Assembly (NCBI RefSeq): GCF_003352085.1
Contig: NZ_CP025804.1
Span: forward strand, 1,364,001-1,428,000
Origin: Sulfitobacter sp. SK012
Lineage (GTDB): Bacteria; Pseudomonadota; Alphaproteobacteria; Rhodobacterales; Rhodobacteraceae
Length of the DNA: 64,000 nucleotides
Reading direction: 5' to 3'
Part shown: positions 9,111-18,563 of the stretch, piece after piece
How positions within the stretch are numbered: position 1 is the first letter of the stretch
How the letters are laid out: every line of letters begins with the position of its first letter
Notes under the pieces: model-generated
Seen by the model: the letters and a program-made list of their open reading frames with translations, nothing else
Database searches by the model: none
Told to the model about the DNA's origin: nothing
Made by a program: the position numbers and the translations under genes

Positions 9111-10028
9111 TCACAGCAGGTGAGCTGGGGGCCAGCGGTAAAGGCCGCGTTCATAGGCGGACACTGATTTTTCCAGCCAATTTCTGAAGATTGTCAGCGC
9201 GGGACGTTGGGTGCCGGGCAGGGCGACAAGGTAATAGCCGATTTCAGGAATAGGGTCGTCAAACAGCGTCACGATTTCCCCGGTCTTCAGCTCATCCGCA
9301 ATAAAGGCTGGCACCGTTGCGCTGATCCCGTCGCCACGCCGCACACCATCCACAAGCATATTCCCCGGCAGTCGAACAACCTTGCGAGGCGCTTGGATAG
9401 GAACGCCTACTTTTTCCAACCAAAGGTCAAATTCGACCGATGCCTGTTCTTGAAGCAGCGGATATTCCAGAAGTTCGCGCGGATGTCTAAAGACACGGTC
9501 TCTAACCAATTCGCGCGATGCCACAACGGTAAGGCAGCCCGGAAGAACTAGATGCGCATCCAACCCTGGCCAATTTCCTGTGCCATAGCGGATCGCCATA
9601 TCAACGCCACCGGGGGTTAGGATGACGGCCTCAATCGTCGACTGAATGTTCAGTTCAATCTTTGGATGGGTTTTCAAGAAGTCGGACATACGTGGCATCA
9701 AAAACGCACTCGAAAACATCGGCGTTGCGGACACCAGTAAGGGCCGGGAATTTTCAGCATCTGCCATGTTTTCCAGCACCGATGACATTGATGCAAAGGA
9801 GTTAAGTAGACCGGCTGCAAGATATTCGCCCTGTGACGTCAGCGAAATACCATGCTGCGTGCGGGTAAAAAGCCGAATTCCAAGATGGCGTTCCAAGGTT
9901 CGAATTTGCTGGCTTATCGCGGAATGAGTGACGTTCAAAACCGCTGCAGCCTTCGTCAGGTTTTGGTGCTCTGCCGCGACTGCAAAGGCCTTCAAAGATG
10001 TAAGAGAAGGGAGGTCTTTCCAATTCAT
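9111..10028 (-). CDS. LysR-family transcriptional regulator, GcvA-like
   Basis: DNA-binding regulator of 305 residues. The winged helix-turn-helix is at about residues 10-65, with LTKAAAVLNVTHSAISQQIR as recognition unit, followed by LGIRLFTRT. The effector-binding LysR_substrate domain fills the rest; the SLTSLKAFAVAAEH start and general layout resemble GcvA-type members. It is transcribed away from the imine-reductase-like gene, with about 100 bases between the starts, so that gene is its most likely target; the upstream ABC operon ends facing it. No good Shine-Dalgarno is seen before ATG 10028. The inducer is unknown. Confidence 0.88.
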   Translation of the reverse strand: MNWKDLPSLTSLKAFAVAAEHQNLTKAAAVLNVTHSAISQQIRTLERHLGIRLFTRTQHGISLTSQGEYLAAGLLNSFASMSSVLENMADAENSRPLLVSATPMFSSAFLMPRMSDFLKTHPKIELNIQSTIEAVILTPGGVDMAIRYGTGNWPGLDAHLVLPGCLTVVASRELVRDRVFRHPRELLEYPLLQEQASVEFDLWLEKVGVPIQAPRKVVRLPGNMLVDGVRRGDGISATVPAFIADELKTGEIVTLFDDPIPEIGYYLVALPGTQRPALTIFRNWLEKSVSAYERGLYRWPPAHLL

Positions 10029-10131
10029 ACGTAAGAATATCTAACAGCATAGAAAAATTTACAACTCTCTTTTTCCAAGCGCTTCGGCCATCCTGGATTG
10101 CAACGATACATTCGATGAATTGGAGAGATCG

Positions 10132-10992
10132 ATGACTAATATTGCTATTCTAGGATTGGGTTCCATGGGGTCCGCGCTCGCTCATTGTTTGATTAAGGCG
10201 GGCCACAACGTTGCGGTCTGGAACCGAACTCCGGGCAAATCTGATGCGTTTACAAACCTCGGCGCACGCGCCGCGAAAACGCCTGATGAAGCCATCGCAG
10301 TTAGTGATTTCGCAATTGTCTGCGTTAAGAGCCACGCACAAACCGTCAAAATTATCAGCGATCTAACCATCTCGATTCAAGGCAAAATGATTTGTGACAT
10401 GAGTACGGGCGACACCAAAGATGCTGAGGCTTTGGTCAAAATATTGAGCGCGCAAGGGGCACGTTATATGTTGGGGATGATCAATGCTTATCCATCGGGA
10501 ATTGGCACGGATGACGCCACAATCTTGACCGTTGGCAGCGCAGGAAGTTGGTTGGCTTATGGTCCTATCATTCAAACACTAGCGGGACGATCGGCCTGCA
10601 TTGGGCGCGAGCCATCTGCGTTGGCAGCGATGTTTGCTGGGCTGTTTTCAGTGCGGCAAGGGTTCATGTTCGGAATGATCTATGGGGCAATCGTTTGTGA
10701 AAAAGCGGGCGTTCCGATGCAGGTTTTCTCGGATCAAATTCCGGCGTCTCTGAAACTGGTTCATGACTACTACGGATTGTTTGAACGATCAGTTCCGACT
10801 GAAAGATTTGCGAATGCCGAAGCGTCCATGAAGGTCTACGCTTTGGCGCAAGAAGACGCGCTAAAGACATTTCAATCTTTGGATGCCCCGTCTGAGTTCA
10901 TGCAACTGATGTACGACAATACCAAGGCTGCATGGGATGATGGACATGGTGATCAAGAATTGACAGCGCTGGTTAAGACGATGGCAAATTAA
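10132..10992 (+). CDS. NAD(P)-dependent oxidoreductase, imine reductase-like (6PGDH NAD-binding superfamily)
   Basis: Cytosolic dehydrogenase of 286 residues. The N-terminal Rossmann fold has the dinucleotide motif GLGSMGSALA at about residues 8-17, then VWNRTP, whose Arg in place of Asp suggests NADPH preference. The C-terminal helical domain has GLFSVRQGFMFGMIYGA and is of the reductive-aminase/imine reductase kind rather than the beta-hydroxyacid dehydrogenase kind. Expected chemistry is reduction of C=N or C=O. ATG 10132 has GGAGAG six bases before it; the TTG at 10120 is rejected. The divergent LysR gene suggests substrate-induced expression. True substrate unknown. Confidence 0.8.
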   Translation: MTNIAILGLGSMGSALAHCLIKAGHNVAVWNRTPGKSDAFTNLGARAAKTPDEAIAVSDFAIVCVKSHAQTVKIISDLTISIQGKMICDMSTGDTKDAEALVKILSAQGARYMLGMINAYPSGIGTDDATILTVGSAGSWLAYGPIIQTLAGRSACIGREPSALAAMFAGLFSVRQGFMFGMIYGAIVCEKAGVPMQVFSDQIPASLKLVHDYYGLFERSVPTERFANAEASMKVYALAQEDALKTFQSLDAPSEFMQLMYDNTKAAWDDGHGDQELTALVKTMAN

Positions 10993-11066
10993 GTGCTGAC
11001 AACACGAAATAGCCGGATAAGCTGTTGGTTATTCCAGTGGATTTAGGCCGAGGGTACTCCAGTCCA

Positions 11067-11651
11067 CTATACTTGGGGGCGATCGGCCTGTTTTTGAGTA
11101 ACTTTCAACGACCCTCGCCCCAATACACGAAGCAGGCTCACGGCCTTGTGCGGAGGAAGGTCTAGGGGCGATACTCGATGGGATTCAACAATAACGGTTG
11201 CACCTGATCCAGCACTTGGTGACCCCGGTAGGAAAATAACAGATTTATCACCTAAATGTTCTACCTCGAACGCTATCTGTTCGTAGTCGTCAAATCGAAC
11301 CAGCACCGGTTTCATAAGGGCGTCTTGGCCTTCATCACCAGCGACACCTGAGATCATTCCTTTGATGGCCGCGTAACCTGGCAACGTATCAATAAGGATA
11401 TTATCAAGCTTATTCAGTCGCTTAGAAAACCAACCTTTGTGCGCGATCAGTCCTGCTAGGTAACAGACCAACAATATCAGGAAAATGGCCAGTATATTCG
11501 CAAATGCTATTCCAGCGATGCGTTCAAAAGGTATCAACGCGTCCAGTGGCGCCGCGACGACCATGCTTATCTCAAAGACCTTTTGCAAAATGATCGCCAC
11601 AAAAGCCAGAGGAACAAGGAACAGTACGCCAATGAGAATAGTACGTTTCAA
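11067..11651 (-). CDS. DUF502 family membrane protein
   Basis: Small inner-membrane protein of 194 residues, family DUF502. Two hydrophobic helices lie at about residues 4-25 and 45-70. A soluble domain follows, with the family signature LPGYAAIKGMISGV near 90-105 and VIFLPGSPSAGSG near 138-150. The chain starts at TTG 11651: it begins LKRTILIGVLF, and GAAGGA sits about nine bases upstream, with no suitable ATG. Function is unknown for the family. It faces the end of the IRED gene and lies downstream of the arylsulfatase on the same strand, separated by a strong terminator, so it has its own promoter. Confidence 0.8.
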   Translation of the reverse strand: MKRTILIGVLFLVPLAFVAIILQKVFEISMVVAAPLDALIPFERIAGIAFANILAIFLILLVCYLAGLIAHKGWFSKRLNKLDNILIDTLPGYAAIKGMISGVAGDEGQDALMKPVLVRFDDYEQIAFEVEHLGDKSVIFLPGSPSAGSGATVIVESHRVSPLDLPPHKAVSLLRVLGRGSLKVTQKQADRPQV

Positions 11652-11790
11652 TTCAGATTTCCTTCAAACTTCAATGAGCAACACGTCTTGAGTACCCCAA
11701 ACCCAACGGTAGGGAAACTATGCCTTCCCGTCATTTTTCGTTCTGGTTGCTAGGGGCCTGAAACCTTTAGACGAATAACTCAGATGCTCA

Positions 11791-11826
11791 TAAAAACGGC
11801 CGCACTTGAAAATCAAAATGCGGCCG
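11791..11826 (-). terminator. Rho-independent terminator of the arylsulfatase gene
   Basis: A perfect 8-bp inverted repeat, CGGCCGCA and TGCGGCCG, with a 14-base AT-rich loop. On the minus strand it is followed directly by TTTTTA. It lies 24 bases after the arylsulfatase stop. This is the clearest intrinsic terminator in the window. Confidence 0.85.
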
Positions 11827-11849
11827 AAATTTCAGCAATCAGTCAGAGT

Positions 11850-13427
11850 TTAATTGCATCCCCCGACAGAGTTGCTGGCAGCTTCCATGACCCGGTCCAG
11901 ACTAAAGCTGCCGGGCTTCATTCTAGGTGGGAGCTCTTTAAAGCTCTGCAGCCAGCCGGCAACGTACGCAGATGCTGGTGCCAAAGCGAAAAGCCGATTT
12001 GTAGCCCATTCGGAGTGGCCGGCGCTTTCATCAAGAGCGCGTTCAAAAGGGTCCATCCGCAAGTTAGTCAGCATTGGCCAGCGCAATTCTTCAAAAGGTC
12101 TTTCCCAAACCCGGAAGCCCGTTGAATTCTGACGCAGGAATGTGAGTTTCCAGTCATTGTACCACAATGCAGCAACGCTTCCATCATCGGTCCAGTAGAT
12201 GATCTCTTTGCGTGGTGACTTTTCCACATCCCCTTTCAGGAACGGCATCATATTATAGCCATCAAGGTGAACCTTATACGTCATGTCGCCGACCTGTTTT
12301 ACTACGAGCAGGTCTTCTTTGACCGTCGTGTCACCAACAGCAGCCATGACAGTCGGGAGAATGTCCTCATGTGCAGCTATGTCGTTGATGATTGTGCCGG
12401 GCTCGATCGTTCCGGGCCAACGGATGAGTGTCGGAACAGGGTATCCACCTTCCCACTGGGTGTTCTTTTCACCGCGGTGTTTCGTGGTGCCACCGTCGGG
12501 CCAGCCAAATGCTTCGGCACCGTTGTCGCTGGAATACATGACGATGGTGTTTTCATCGAGGCCCAGCTCTTTCAGCTTGGCGAGCATCAGACCGACATGA
12601 CCGTCATGTTCGACCATACCATCAGCAAAGATGCCGTAGCCGGTCTTGCCCGCAGACTCTTCTTTCAGGTGCGTATAAACGTGCATACGGGTGGTGTTCC
12701 ACCAGATGAGGAAGGGCTTGTCGTCTTCATTGGCGCGCTCCATGAAGTCGATGGCTTGCGCCGTGACTTCGTCGTCAAACGTCTCCATCCGCTTCACAGT
12801 AAATGGCCCGGTATCTTCGCAGGCCTGATTTCCCAATTGCCCAAAACGAGGTTCTTCGGTGCTGTCAAACTCTTCAGAAGTCCGGCAATGCAGAACCCCA
12901 CGCGGTCCAAACTTCGTTTTGAATGCCGGATCTTTAGGGTAATGCTCGTTCTCGTTCTCGTTCTCGGGCTCTTCTTCGGCATTCAGGTGATAAAGATTGG
13001 CAAACCATTCATCAAAACCGTGGTTTGAGGGCAGCATGTCATTTCGGTCGCCGAGGTGGTTTTTGCCAAATTGGCCGGTCACGTACCCATGAGGCTTTAG
13101 CAGATCTGCAAGTGTGGGGTCTTCCTTGGTGATGCCTTCTGGCGCTCTGGGTAGGCCAACCTTGGTTAGGCCGGTTCGGATCGGGGACTGTCCGGTTATA
13201 AACGGCGCGCGGCCCGCCGTGCAGCTTTGCTGGCCATACCAGTCCGTAAACAGCGCACCTTCTTTGGCAAGGCTGTCAATGTCGGGTGTCCGGTAGCCCA
13301 TTTGGTCCATGTTATATGCGCTGATGTTATACTCGCCGATATCATCCCCAAAAGGGATGAGAATGTTCGGTTTGGATGTATCGGCAATGGCCAAAGACGA
13401 CACGCCTGACAAGGCGGACGCAGTCAC
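11850..13427 (-). CDS. Arylsulfatase (formylglycine sulfatase) with an interrupted signal peptide
   Basis: Sulfatase of the alkaline phosphatase superfamily that hydrolyses sulfate esters, normally in the periplasm. Counting from GTG 13427 (525 residues), the two metal-binding Asp are at 28-29 (GDDIG), the formylglycine motif Cys69-Thr-Ala-Gly-Arg is intact, and SSDNGAEAFGWPDGGTTKHRG forms the second metal site region. The reading frame continues upstream: ATG 13460 with GAGGATACAG before it would give MKNRLHMA, then a TAG codon at 13434-13436, then AIVTASALSGVSSLAIA, a complete signal peptide if the stop is ignored. From GTG 13427 only the hydrophobic part remains, without the basic n-region. 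The gene is thus either decayed, read through, or affected by a base error. A terminator follows it. No formylglycine-generating enzyme is encoded here. Organic sulfate scavenging is the likely role. Confidence 0.85.
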   Translation of the reverse strand: MTASALSGVSSLAIADTSKPNILIPFGDDIGEYNISAYNMDQMGYRTPDIDSLAKEGALFTDWYGQQSCTAGRAPFITGQSPIRTGLTKVGLPRAPEGITKEDPTLADLLKPHGYVTGQFGKNHLGDRNDMLPSNHGFDEWFANLYHLNAEEEPENENENEHYPKDPAFKTKFGPRGVLHCRTSEEFDSTEEPRFGQLGNQACEDTGPFTVKRMETFDDEVTAQAIDFMERANEDDKPFLIWWNTTRMHVYTHLKEESAGKTGYGIFADGMVEHDGHVGLMLAKLKELGLDENTIVMYSSDNGAEAFGWPDGGTTKHRGEKNTQWEGGYPVPTLIRWPGTIEPGTIINDIAAHEDILPTVMAAVGDTTVKEDLLVVKQVGDMTYKVHLDGYNMMPFLKGDVEKSPRKEIIYWTDDGSVAALWYNDWKLTFLRQNSTGFRVWERPFEELRWPMLTNLRMDPFERALDESAGHSEWATNRLFALAPASAYVAGWLQSFKELPPRMKPGSFSLDRVMEAASNSVGGCN

Positions 13428-13433
13428 TATAGC

Positions 13434-13436
13434 CTA
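13434..13436 (-). other. In-frame TAG codon in the arylsulfatase leader
   Basis: Codon 9 counted from the well-placed ATG at 13460. Codons before it (MKNRLHMA) and after it (AIVTASAL) together form a typical n-region and h-region, so this stop appears to be a recent nonsense change or a sequencing error. Confidence 0.8.
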
Positions 13437-13680
13437 AGCCATATGCAGTCGGTTTTTCATCTGTATCCTCAGTATTTTCGGATCACATTGCAACTTCTGC
13501 ACAGTTGAGCACTCAGACAAGAAGTCCTGCGTCCAAGCGGGGGCGACAAAGATGCAATGTGATATGCAAACGTCCTACACATTGCCTTGGCTCTTGGATT
13601 GCCGCTTACCATTTCATGCCACGGTGGTTGACAAATTTTGGACCTGGCGTGACCTTAAGGTCTTGTTTTGAGAGGTTTAG

Positions 13681-14687
13681 TTGTTGGGGCAGCTGCATAT
13701 CGTCGACGCTAATTTTATGACGCCTCTTGTTGTCGCACTGCCGTTTAGCCAGCATAAACTCGAGCTTGCTCTTGAGAATGCGGGATTGGCACCATCGCTG
13801 AGCGAGGCCCGACGCGGCATAATCCCCTGCAAGCTGCCGAAAAAATGATTTATGCGAGCGCCAAACTTATAGACAGCCCGACCTTTGACTTTACGACTTT
13901 GCCGATCTCCGGACCGGCTATGGACAGCTACATGGCAAGCTTGCCGATACAAACAGGTTCGACCGGATTGGATGCCGCCTTTGATCTTGCAGCAAATATT
14001 GACAGGATGCTGACAGGCGATCGGATATTCGGCAAAGTACTCAATGGTGTTTTTTGGATTGGCCGTACGACCAACGCGTCCAACTGGACCTCAGATTGGT
14101 CTGTGGTTCACTATAGTCTCGCTGCTTTTCTATCAGGTGTGAGACAGTTGTTTGGCGGCTCTCTGAAACCGCGCGCAGTTTGTATCCCTTACACAGCCAA
14201 ACTCACAGAGCTTCCCGTAGATCTGCTTGAAATACCTCAGTTGCGCGAAACCCAGATTACAGGGTTGGCGTTTCGTATCCAGGACCTGTGCCATTTCGTG
14301 AAAAAGCGTCGCGTTCAGTCGATGCACGGCGAGATCGACAACTCTGACCCATTGTCGTCCGAAAACAAGTCAGTCCTTGTGGCTTGCGCTGCCGAATTCA
14401 TGCGCAGCGGAACATCGGATATGTTGGCCCAAAGAATGGCCACGTCGTTTGGAATGGGTGTTCGATCCTGCCAGTGCAGGCTGAAAGAGGTCGGCACCAC
14501 ACATACAGAGTTGATCGAAAACGCGAGGCTCGAACTTGCCCTGAGAATGCTGTCTGAGGAAGAATATTCCGTGACGGAAATAGCATTGGAGCTGGGATAC
14601 AGCTATCCAGGACACTTCACCCGGTTTTTCAAACAGAAGGTCGGTTTGTCCCCGACAGAGTATCGCAAGATTGAAGTCAGCGCTTAA
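13681..14687 (+). pseudogene. AraC-family regulator (OruR/arabinose-binding-domain type), frameshifted in an A6 run
   Basis: The C-terminal half is a clear AraC helix-turn-helix regulator: ITEIALELGYSYPGHFTRFF-like text near the end, then GLSPTEYRK. The intact frame from ATG 13845 (280 residues) begins abruptly at MIYASAKLIDSPTFDF, which is mid-domain for the N-terminal ligand-binding domain of this family. The missing start is in another frame just upstream: TTG 13681 (GAGAGG five bases before it) or ATG 13717 encodes HIVDANFMTPLVVALPFSQHKLELALEN-like text, ending LPKK-stop at 13846. One additional A in the A6 tract at 13840-13845 would join the two into about 335 residues. It is divergent from the arylsulfatase gene and its likely regulator. 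Explanations are decay, slippage on the A-tract, or a homopolymer miscall. Confidence 0.75.
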
Positions 14688-15050
14688 GAGCTTGCGGACC
14701 AAGTGTTGGATTTGGCGATGGCGTGCTTCCATTAGGCTGCACGGAGGCTATGGTTTCAGTCGTGCCTTGGCATTCGACAAACTTGCAAACCGCCACACGG
14801 GAGAGATCATAGAAGCTGGTGAGAACCGCGAGCGGCCGATTTTCTTACCCCGTTTCGCATTATTCTCCTGCCGCTCTTTGTGGTGCGAGGGAGGGATGCG
14901 AACAACACAGAACACCAAGGCTACTGCCGCCAATGGCTGTTTTCTGCTCTGCTGTAACAGTGCCTGGAAGTTTCATCTTCATGGGCTGGGTGCATGAAGC
15001 ATCACTTCGTGTCTCACGGCTGTTTTTTGTTTCGGCCAAAACGACAGGAT
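14688..15050. other. Intergenic region, no gene seen
   Basis: Between the convergent AraC-type gene and the first MscS gene. Short frames occur on both strands, but none has a start signal, family resemblance or coding character I would defend. Confidence 0.4.
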
Positions 15051-16727
15051 TCAAACAGCTTTTTCAGTGGACGGAGCAAGCTTGCCATCCCAACTCTCTG
15101 TCGGAATTTTTGCGATCTCTGTGTCGGCCATGTATGACGGTGTCATGATTTGCACGTTGTTTTCATTGAAGACGGTAATGATGTGACGGTGCAGATCTGA
15201 AAGTATGCGAGGCAGGCTTGATCCACGGGTTGTGAACGCGTTGACCTGGTAGTTGATCGCGTAGTCAGCCAGTGCGGTGATAAGAACAAACGGCTCCGGT
15301 GACTTTCTTAAGTCTCGTGTCCGGTTTGCTGCTTCTACAAGCATTGCTTCTATTTTCTCCTGAGGTTCCTCGTAGCCGATGCCAACCGTTGTGTGCAGCA
15401 GCAACCCGCGACCATCGATTTTTCGGGAATAGTTGACCACCTCGGAGTTTAACAACTGAGCGTTTGGAATGCTGATCATCTCATTTTTGATCGACTTGAT
15501 GAGCGTTTCCATCAGCCTGATTTCCACGACATCACCAATCTGCTCGCCCACTTTGATCCGGTCACCAATATTGGTGCTACGGCGGTAGATCACAAAAAGG
15601 CCGGCCATCATGTTGCTGACGACAGTATTGGAACCAAGCGACACCATAATACCTGCAAGGATTGTCAGCCCTTGAAACGCTTTTGACCCCGCACCTGGCA
15701 AGTGAGGATAGGCAAACACGATCGCTACAGCAATGATCGCGACACGTGCAAGATTGAAGGTGGGTGTAATCCAATGGGGTTCGAAATTTTGAATGCTTAT
15801 GGTGCCGGCTTCAACGTTATCCATGAGAAGCCGAAAACCTCTGATCATAAACCGGGTCACCAGCGCAATGATCACAATGGTGACGAGGTTGGGCAGGTAG
15901 GCAATAAATCCAAGGATCACGGAGATCAGTGGTTCAGAAACATAAGTTAGCAGAATCTGTGCAAACGGACGTGTTTCCGCAAAGGAAAGCAGCACAAAGG
16001 ACAGGTAGTAATACAGGAGAAACAAATATCCGGTCCATAAGGCAACCTGAACGAGATAGCCTGTTAGTTTGCCTATGGCCCTTCCGCGAACCACAGAGCC
16101 TGTAGCTTTTTCGAACTTTGAAAAGTACTTCTCAGCTATGAAAGCCAGTGCTGCACCGACCCTTAAGCGCCAGCGCGCAAACACGAAGGTGATGAGCAGA
16201 AAGCCTACGGTCCAAGCAACCGCCGCCATCGCACTTTCGACACGGGCGGTATCTGAGCGATCAAAGCGGTACTTTTCAATGGCCCCTTGAATGGACTCCG
16301 AGTGCAGCGATGCCAGTACTTCGATGTCAAAGGAGTCCATCTCCGCATCCGCGTCGGTCGTGACAGTGATAAGCACTCCATTGGCAACAATTCCGAGCCC
16401 CAATTCATGCTTTTCTACGGATACTGTTACAGCTGCAGCTTTTGACTGTTCTGCAACTGACAGAATACGTTCGACAATTTTCTCAGCGCGAATACTCGCG
16501 GGCAAGGCGCTAGATCCGCGCACAGCAAACAGAACTTCACCTTCCACAATAACCGGCGCAGAAAAGACGCCCTCTGGTAGCTGCTCGACCTGCTCGGGGG
16601 GTGAAACGTTTTCTTGTTCCTGAGCTGCTGAACGGTCTGTCGCAAATAGGAGGATTGAAAGCCCCGCCAGCAAGATGAATACAAACGAACGCAACGACCC
16701 GGTACGCCAAAATGTGATTTGTTTCAT
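15051..16727 (-). CDS. MscS-family mechanosensitive ion channel, large type
   Basis: Inner-membrane channel of about 558 residues that would open under membrane tension during hypo-osmotic shock. A signal peptide or first helix spans about residues 12-35 (SFVFILLAGLSILLFAT). A periplasmic domain with FSAPVIVEGEVLFAVRG follows, then at least four helices. The pore-lining and beta domain region has GSNTVVSNMMAGLFVIYRRS and NIGDRIKVGEQIGDVVEI, with SIPNAQLLNSEVVNYSR typical of the MscS beta domain. The frame is open from 16838, but the earlier ATG adds 37 residues without membrane character; the start at 16727 gives a proper leader. A second MscS gene lies 88 bases upstream on the same strand. 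Confidence 0.88.
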   Translation of the reverse strand: MKQITFWRTGSLRSFVFILLAGLSILLFATDRSAAQEQENVSPPEQVEQLPEGVFSAPVIVEGEVLFAVRGSSALPASIRAEKIVERILSVAEQSKAAAVTVSVEKHELGLGIVANGVLITVTTDADAEMDSFDIEVLASLHSESIQGAIEKYRFDRSDTARVESAMAAVAWTVGFLLITFVFARWRLRVGAALAFIAEKYFSKFEKATGSVVRGRAIGKLTGYLVQVALWTGYLFLLYYYLSFVLLSFAETRPFAQILLTYVSEPLISVILGFIAYLPNLVTIVIIALVTRFMIRGFRLLMDNVEAGTISIQNFEPHWITPTFNLARVAIIAVAIVFAYPHLPGAGSKAFQGLTILAGIMVSLGSNTVVSNMMAGLFVIYRRSTNIGDRIKVGEQIGDVVEIRLMETLIKSIKNEMISIPNAQLLNSEVVNYSRKIDGRGLLLHTTVGIGYEEPQEKIEAMLVEAANRTRDLRKSPEPFVLITALADYAINYQVNAFTTRGSSLPRILSDLHRHIITVFNENNVQIMTPSYMADTEIAKIPTESWDGKLAPSTEKAV

Positions 16728-16815
16728 CAACTTACTTTCTAATTTTGTTTTAGTCTGTGCACCAAGAAATGCTTGGATTGATGGTGCACAAGTTGTTTTA
16801 AAGAGTGCTTGTGGC

Positions 16816-18087
16816 CTACGTTTGGATAAGGTGGACATCGCGTTGAGGAAAGGGGATGGAGATCCCTTCCTCGTCGAAGCGCTCTTTTGCCTGACCCGTC
16901 AAATCCCAATATACAATCCAGTAATCTTCAGTCTTGCACCATGGGCGACAGAAAATATTTACCGAACTGTCCCCCAGTTCACCCACGAAAATCTCTGGAG
17001 CGGGATCACTGATGCAAAGCTTGTGAGCCTTCACGAGCTCGTTCAAAACACTGATCGCGTGGCTGGCCTTGTCGGTATACGCAATGCCAAAAACGAGATC
17101 GACACGCCGTTCAGGGGACGCACTGACGTTTGTGATGACATTGCCCCAGATCTTGGAGTTCGGAACAACGATGATCTGGTTGTCGAAAGTTCGAATTTGC
17201 GTCGATACGATAGACATCTCGTCGACGACGCCGGATGCGCCCGACACCTCAATGAAATCACCCATGTCGAATGGTTTTAGGATCATGATCATCAAGCCGC
17301 TTGCAAGATTGCCAAGGGTGTCCTGCAGAGCAAAGCCAAGGATAAAGGACAAGCCACCGAAGACGGCAAATAGTGGTGTGACGTTGACGCCAAAAGCGCT
17401 GAGGACCAACAATATTCCAAGGACAAATGTAGCCCAATACACGGCGTTAACGATGAAGGTCCGCAACAGGCGCGAAACCGAAGGCAACCGATCAAGACCG
17501 CGTTGTGCCGCACGTTTGAATATGCGAGCGAGAAACATCATCACCCAGATGGCAAGGACGAAGCCACCTATCTTGAGCATGAAGCCTAGCCCGCCATCGC
17601 GTGCTGTAACCCAGTTTAACCCGAGCCTGAACAACGTACGCGGGTCAGTGGTTCGTACTGCGCCAAGATTGAGAGCCGAGATATAGACGGTGTGTTTTGC
17701 TACATCTTCAGGGGGCGCGCCCTTCCTTGTCCAAGATTCCAGGACTTCGGCGTATCGGTCCTGAACCGCGTTTTTATCATCCGCCAATAGTCCTACTCGT
17801 TCTCGCAGCGCAGTTGCCTGCGCGCCATCCAGGCCTTCTATAGCGAGATTAAGCTGCACCACTTCTTCAAGCGAGGATTTAAGATGGCCCTGCCAAACGT
17901 CCGCAAGTTCTGCCAGATCGTCAGAGGTCATCGGAACCATGAGTGCGTTCAACTGCTCAAGATTGGTGGATAGACTCGCGGGATCCGGGGCAGGTGGAAT
18001 AGTAGAAGCGGTATCCTGAGCCCATGACGCGGCCGAAATAATAACCAACGTGATTGCCAAAATGGTTCTTGTGATCGCGAATTTCAT
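16816..18087 (-). CDS. MscS-family mechanosensitive ion channel
   Basis: Channel of 423 residues. A cleavable-looking signal peptide (FAITRTILAITLVIISAASWAQ) is followed by a helical periplasmic part of about 120 residues, then TM helices from about residue 165. The MscS core has GGLSFILGFALQDTLGNLASG as the pore helix, then PFDMGDFIEVSGASGVVDEM and VPNSKIWGNVITN in the beta domain. GAGGAAC five bases before ATG 18087 sets the start; an in-frame TTG upstream is ignored. It probably shares a transcript with the larger MscS gene downstream. Two different MscS paralogues in tandem suggest osmotic protection at different tensions. Confidence 0.9.
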   Translation of the reverse strand: MKFAITRTILAITLVIISAASWAQDTASTIPPAPDPASLSTNLEQLNALMVPMTSDDLAELADVWQGHLKSSLEEVVQLNLAIEGLDGAQATALRERVGLLADDKNAVQDRYAEVLESWTRKGAPPEDVAKHTVYISALNLGAVRTTDPRTLFRLGLNWVTARDGGLGFMLKIGGFVLAIWVMMFLARIFKRAAQRGLDRLPSVSRLLRTFIVNAVYWATFVLGILLVLSAFGVNVTPLFAVFGGLSFILGFALQDTLGNLASGLMIMILKPFDMGDFIEVSGASGVVDEMSIVSTQIRTFDNQIIVVPNSKIWGNVITNVSASPERRVDLVFGIAYTDKASHAISVLNELVKAHKLCISDPAPEIFVGELGDSSVNIFCRPWCKTEDYWIVYWDLTGQAKERFDEEGISIPFPQRDVHLIQT

Positions 18088-18563
18088 GTGGTTCCTCAAT
18101 GCGGTCTAAGCGGAAAATTCGTTCCAGTGATATAGGCTTTCTGAGCCATTCCCAGCGTTCATTGTTAAGGTTCTTTTTGTTAGCAGCAACGTAAATTACG
18201 ACCTTCGAAGCGTTAAACCCTTGGATGCATACTGCATATTGAAGCCAATGCAGTCATACGAAAAATTTGCAGATGAGGATTGCTTAGAGCTCTTTGCTAA
18301 TTTTTCGGGTGCAATTTGGCTTTGATAACAGCGGCAGCGTGGATATCAATTGCCCAAACAGTAAGGGCGAGACTTAAATTGAACTTACCTCAGGGGTTTT
18401 TGAATGGGTGAATAATCTGCCGTAAACATCGATTTGGAAAACCCGTATCTGACGGCCCCAAGGGCTTCAGCCACTTAGCTACTAGTATTTTTTGCGCGGC
18501 AAGAACTCGGCTAAAAAATGGGAAATGTGTTCCAAACTGCGATGTTGGCGAACCACGTTGATT
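18088..18563. other. Intergenic region upstream of the MscS pair
   Basis: About 475 bases that must hold the promoter of the MscS pair and the end of the Rieske operon. No clear terminator hairpin or consensus promoter could be assigned by eye. Confidence 0.4.

Noticed and set aside
12267..13028. 253-codon frame on the plus strand opposite the arylsulfatase
   Set aside because: Antisense to a well-supported enzyme gene; its sequence reflects the complementary codons and it has no start signal.
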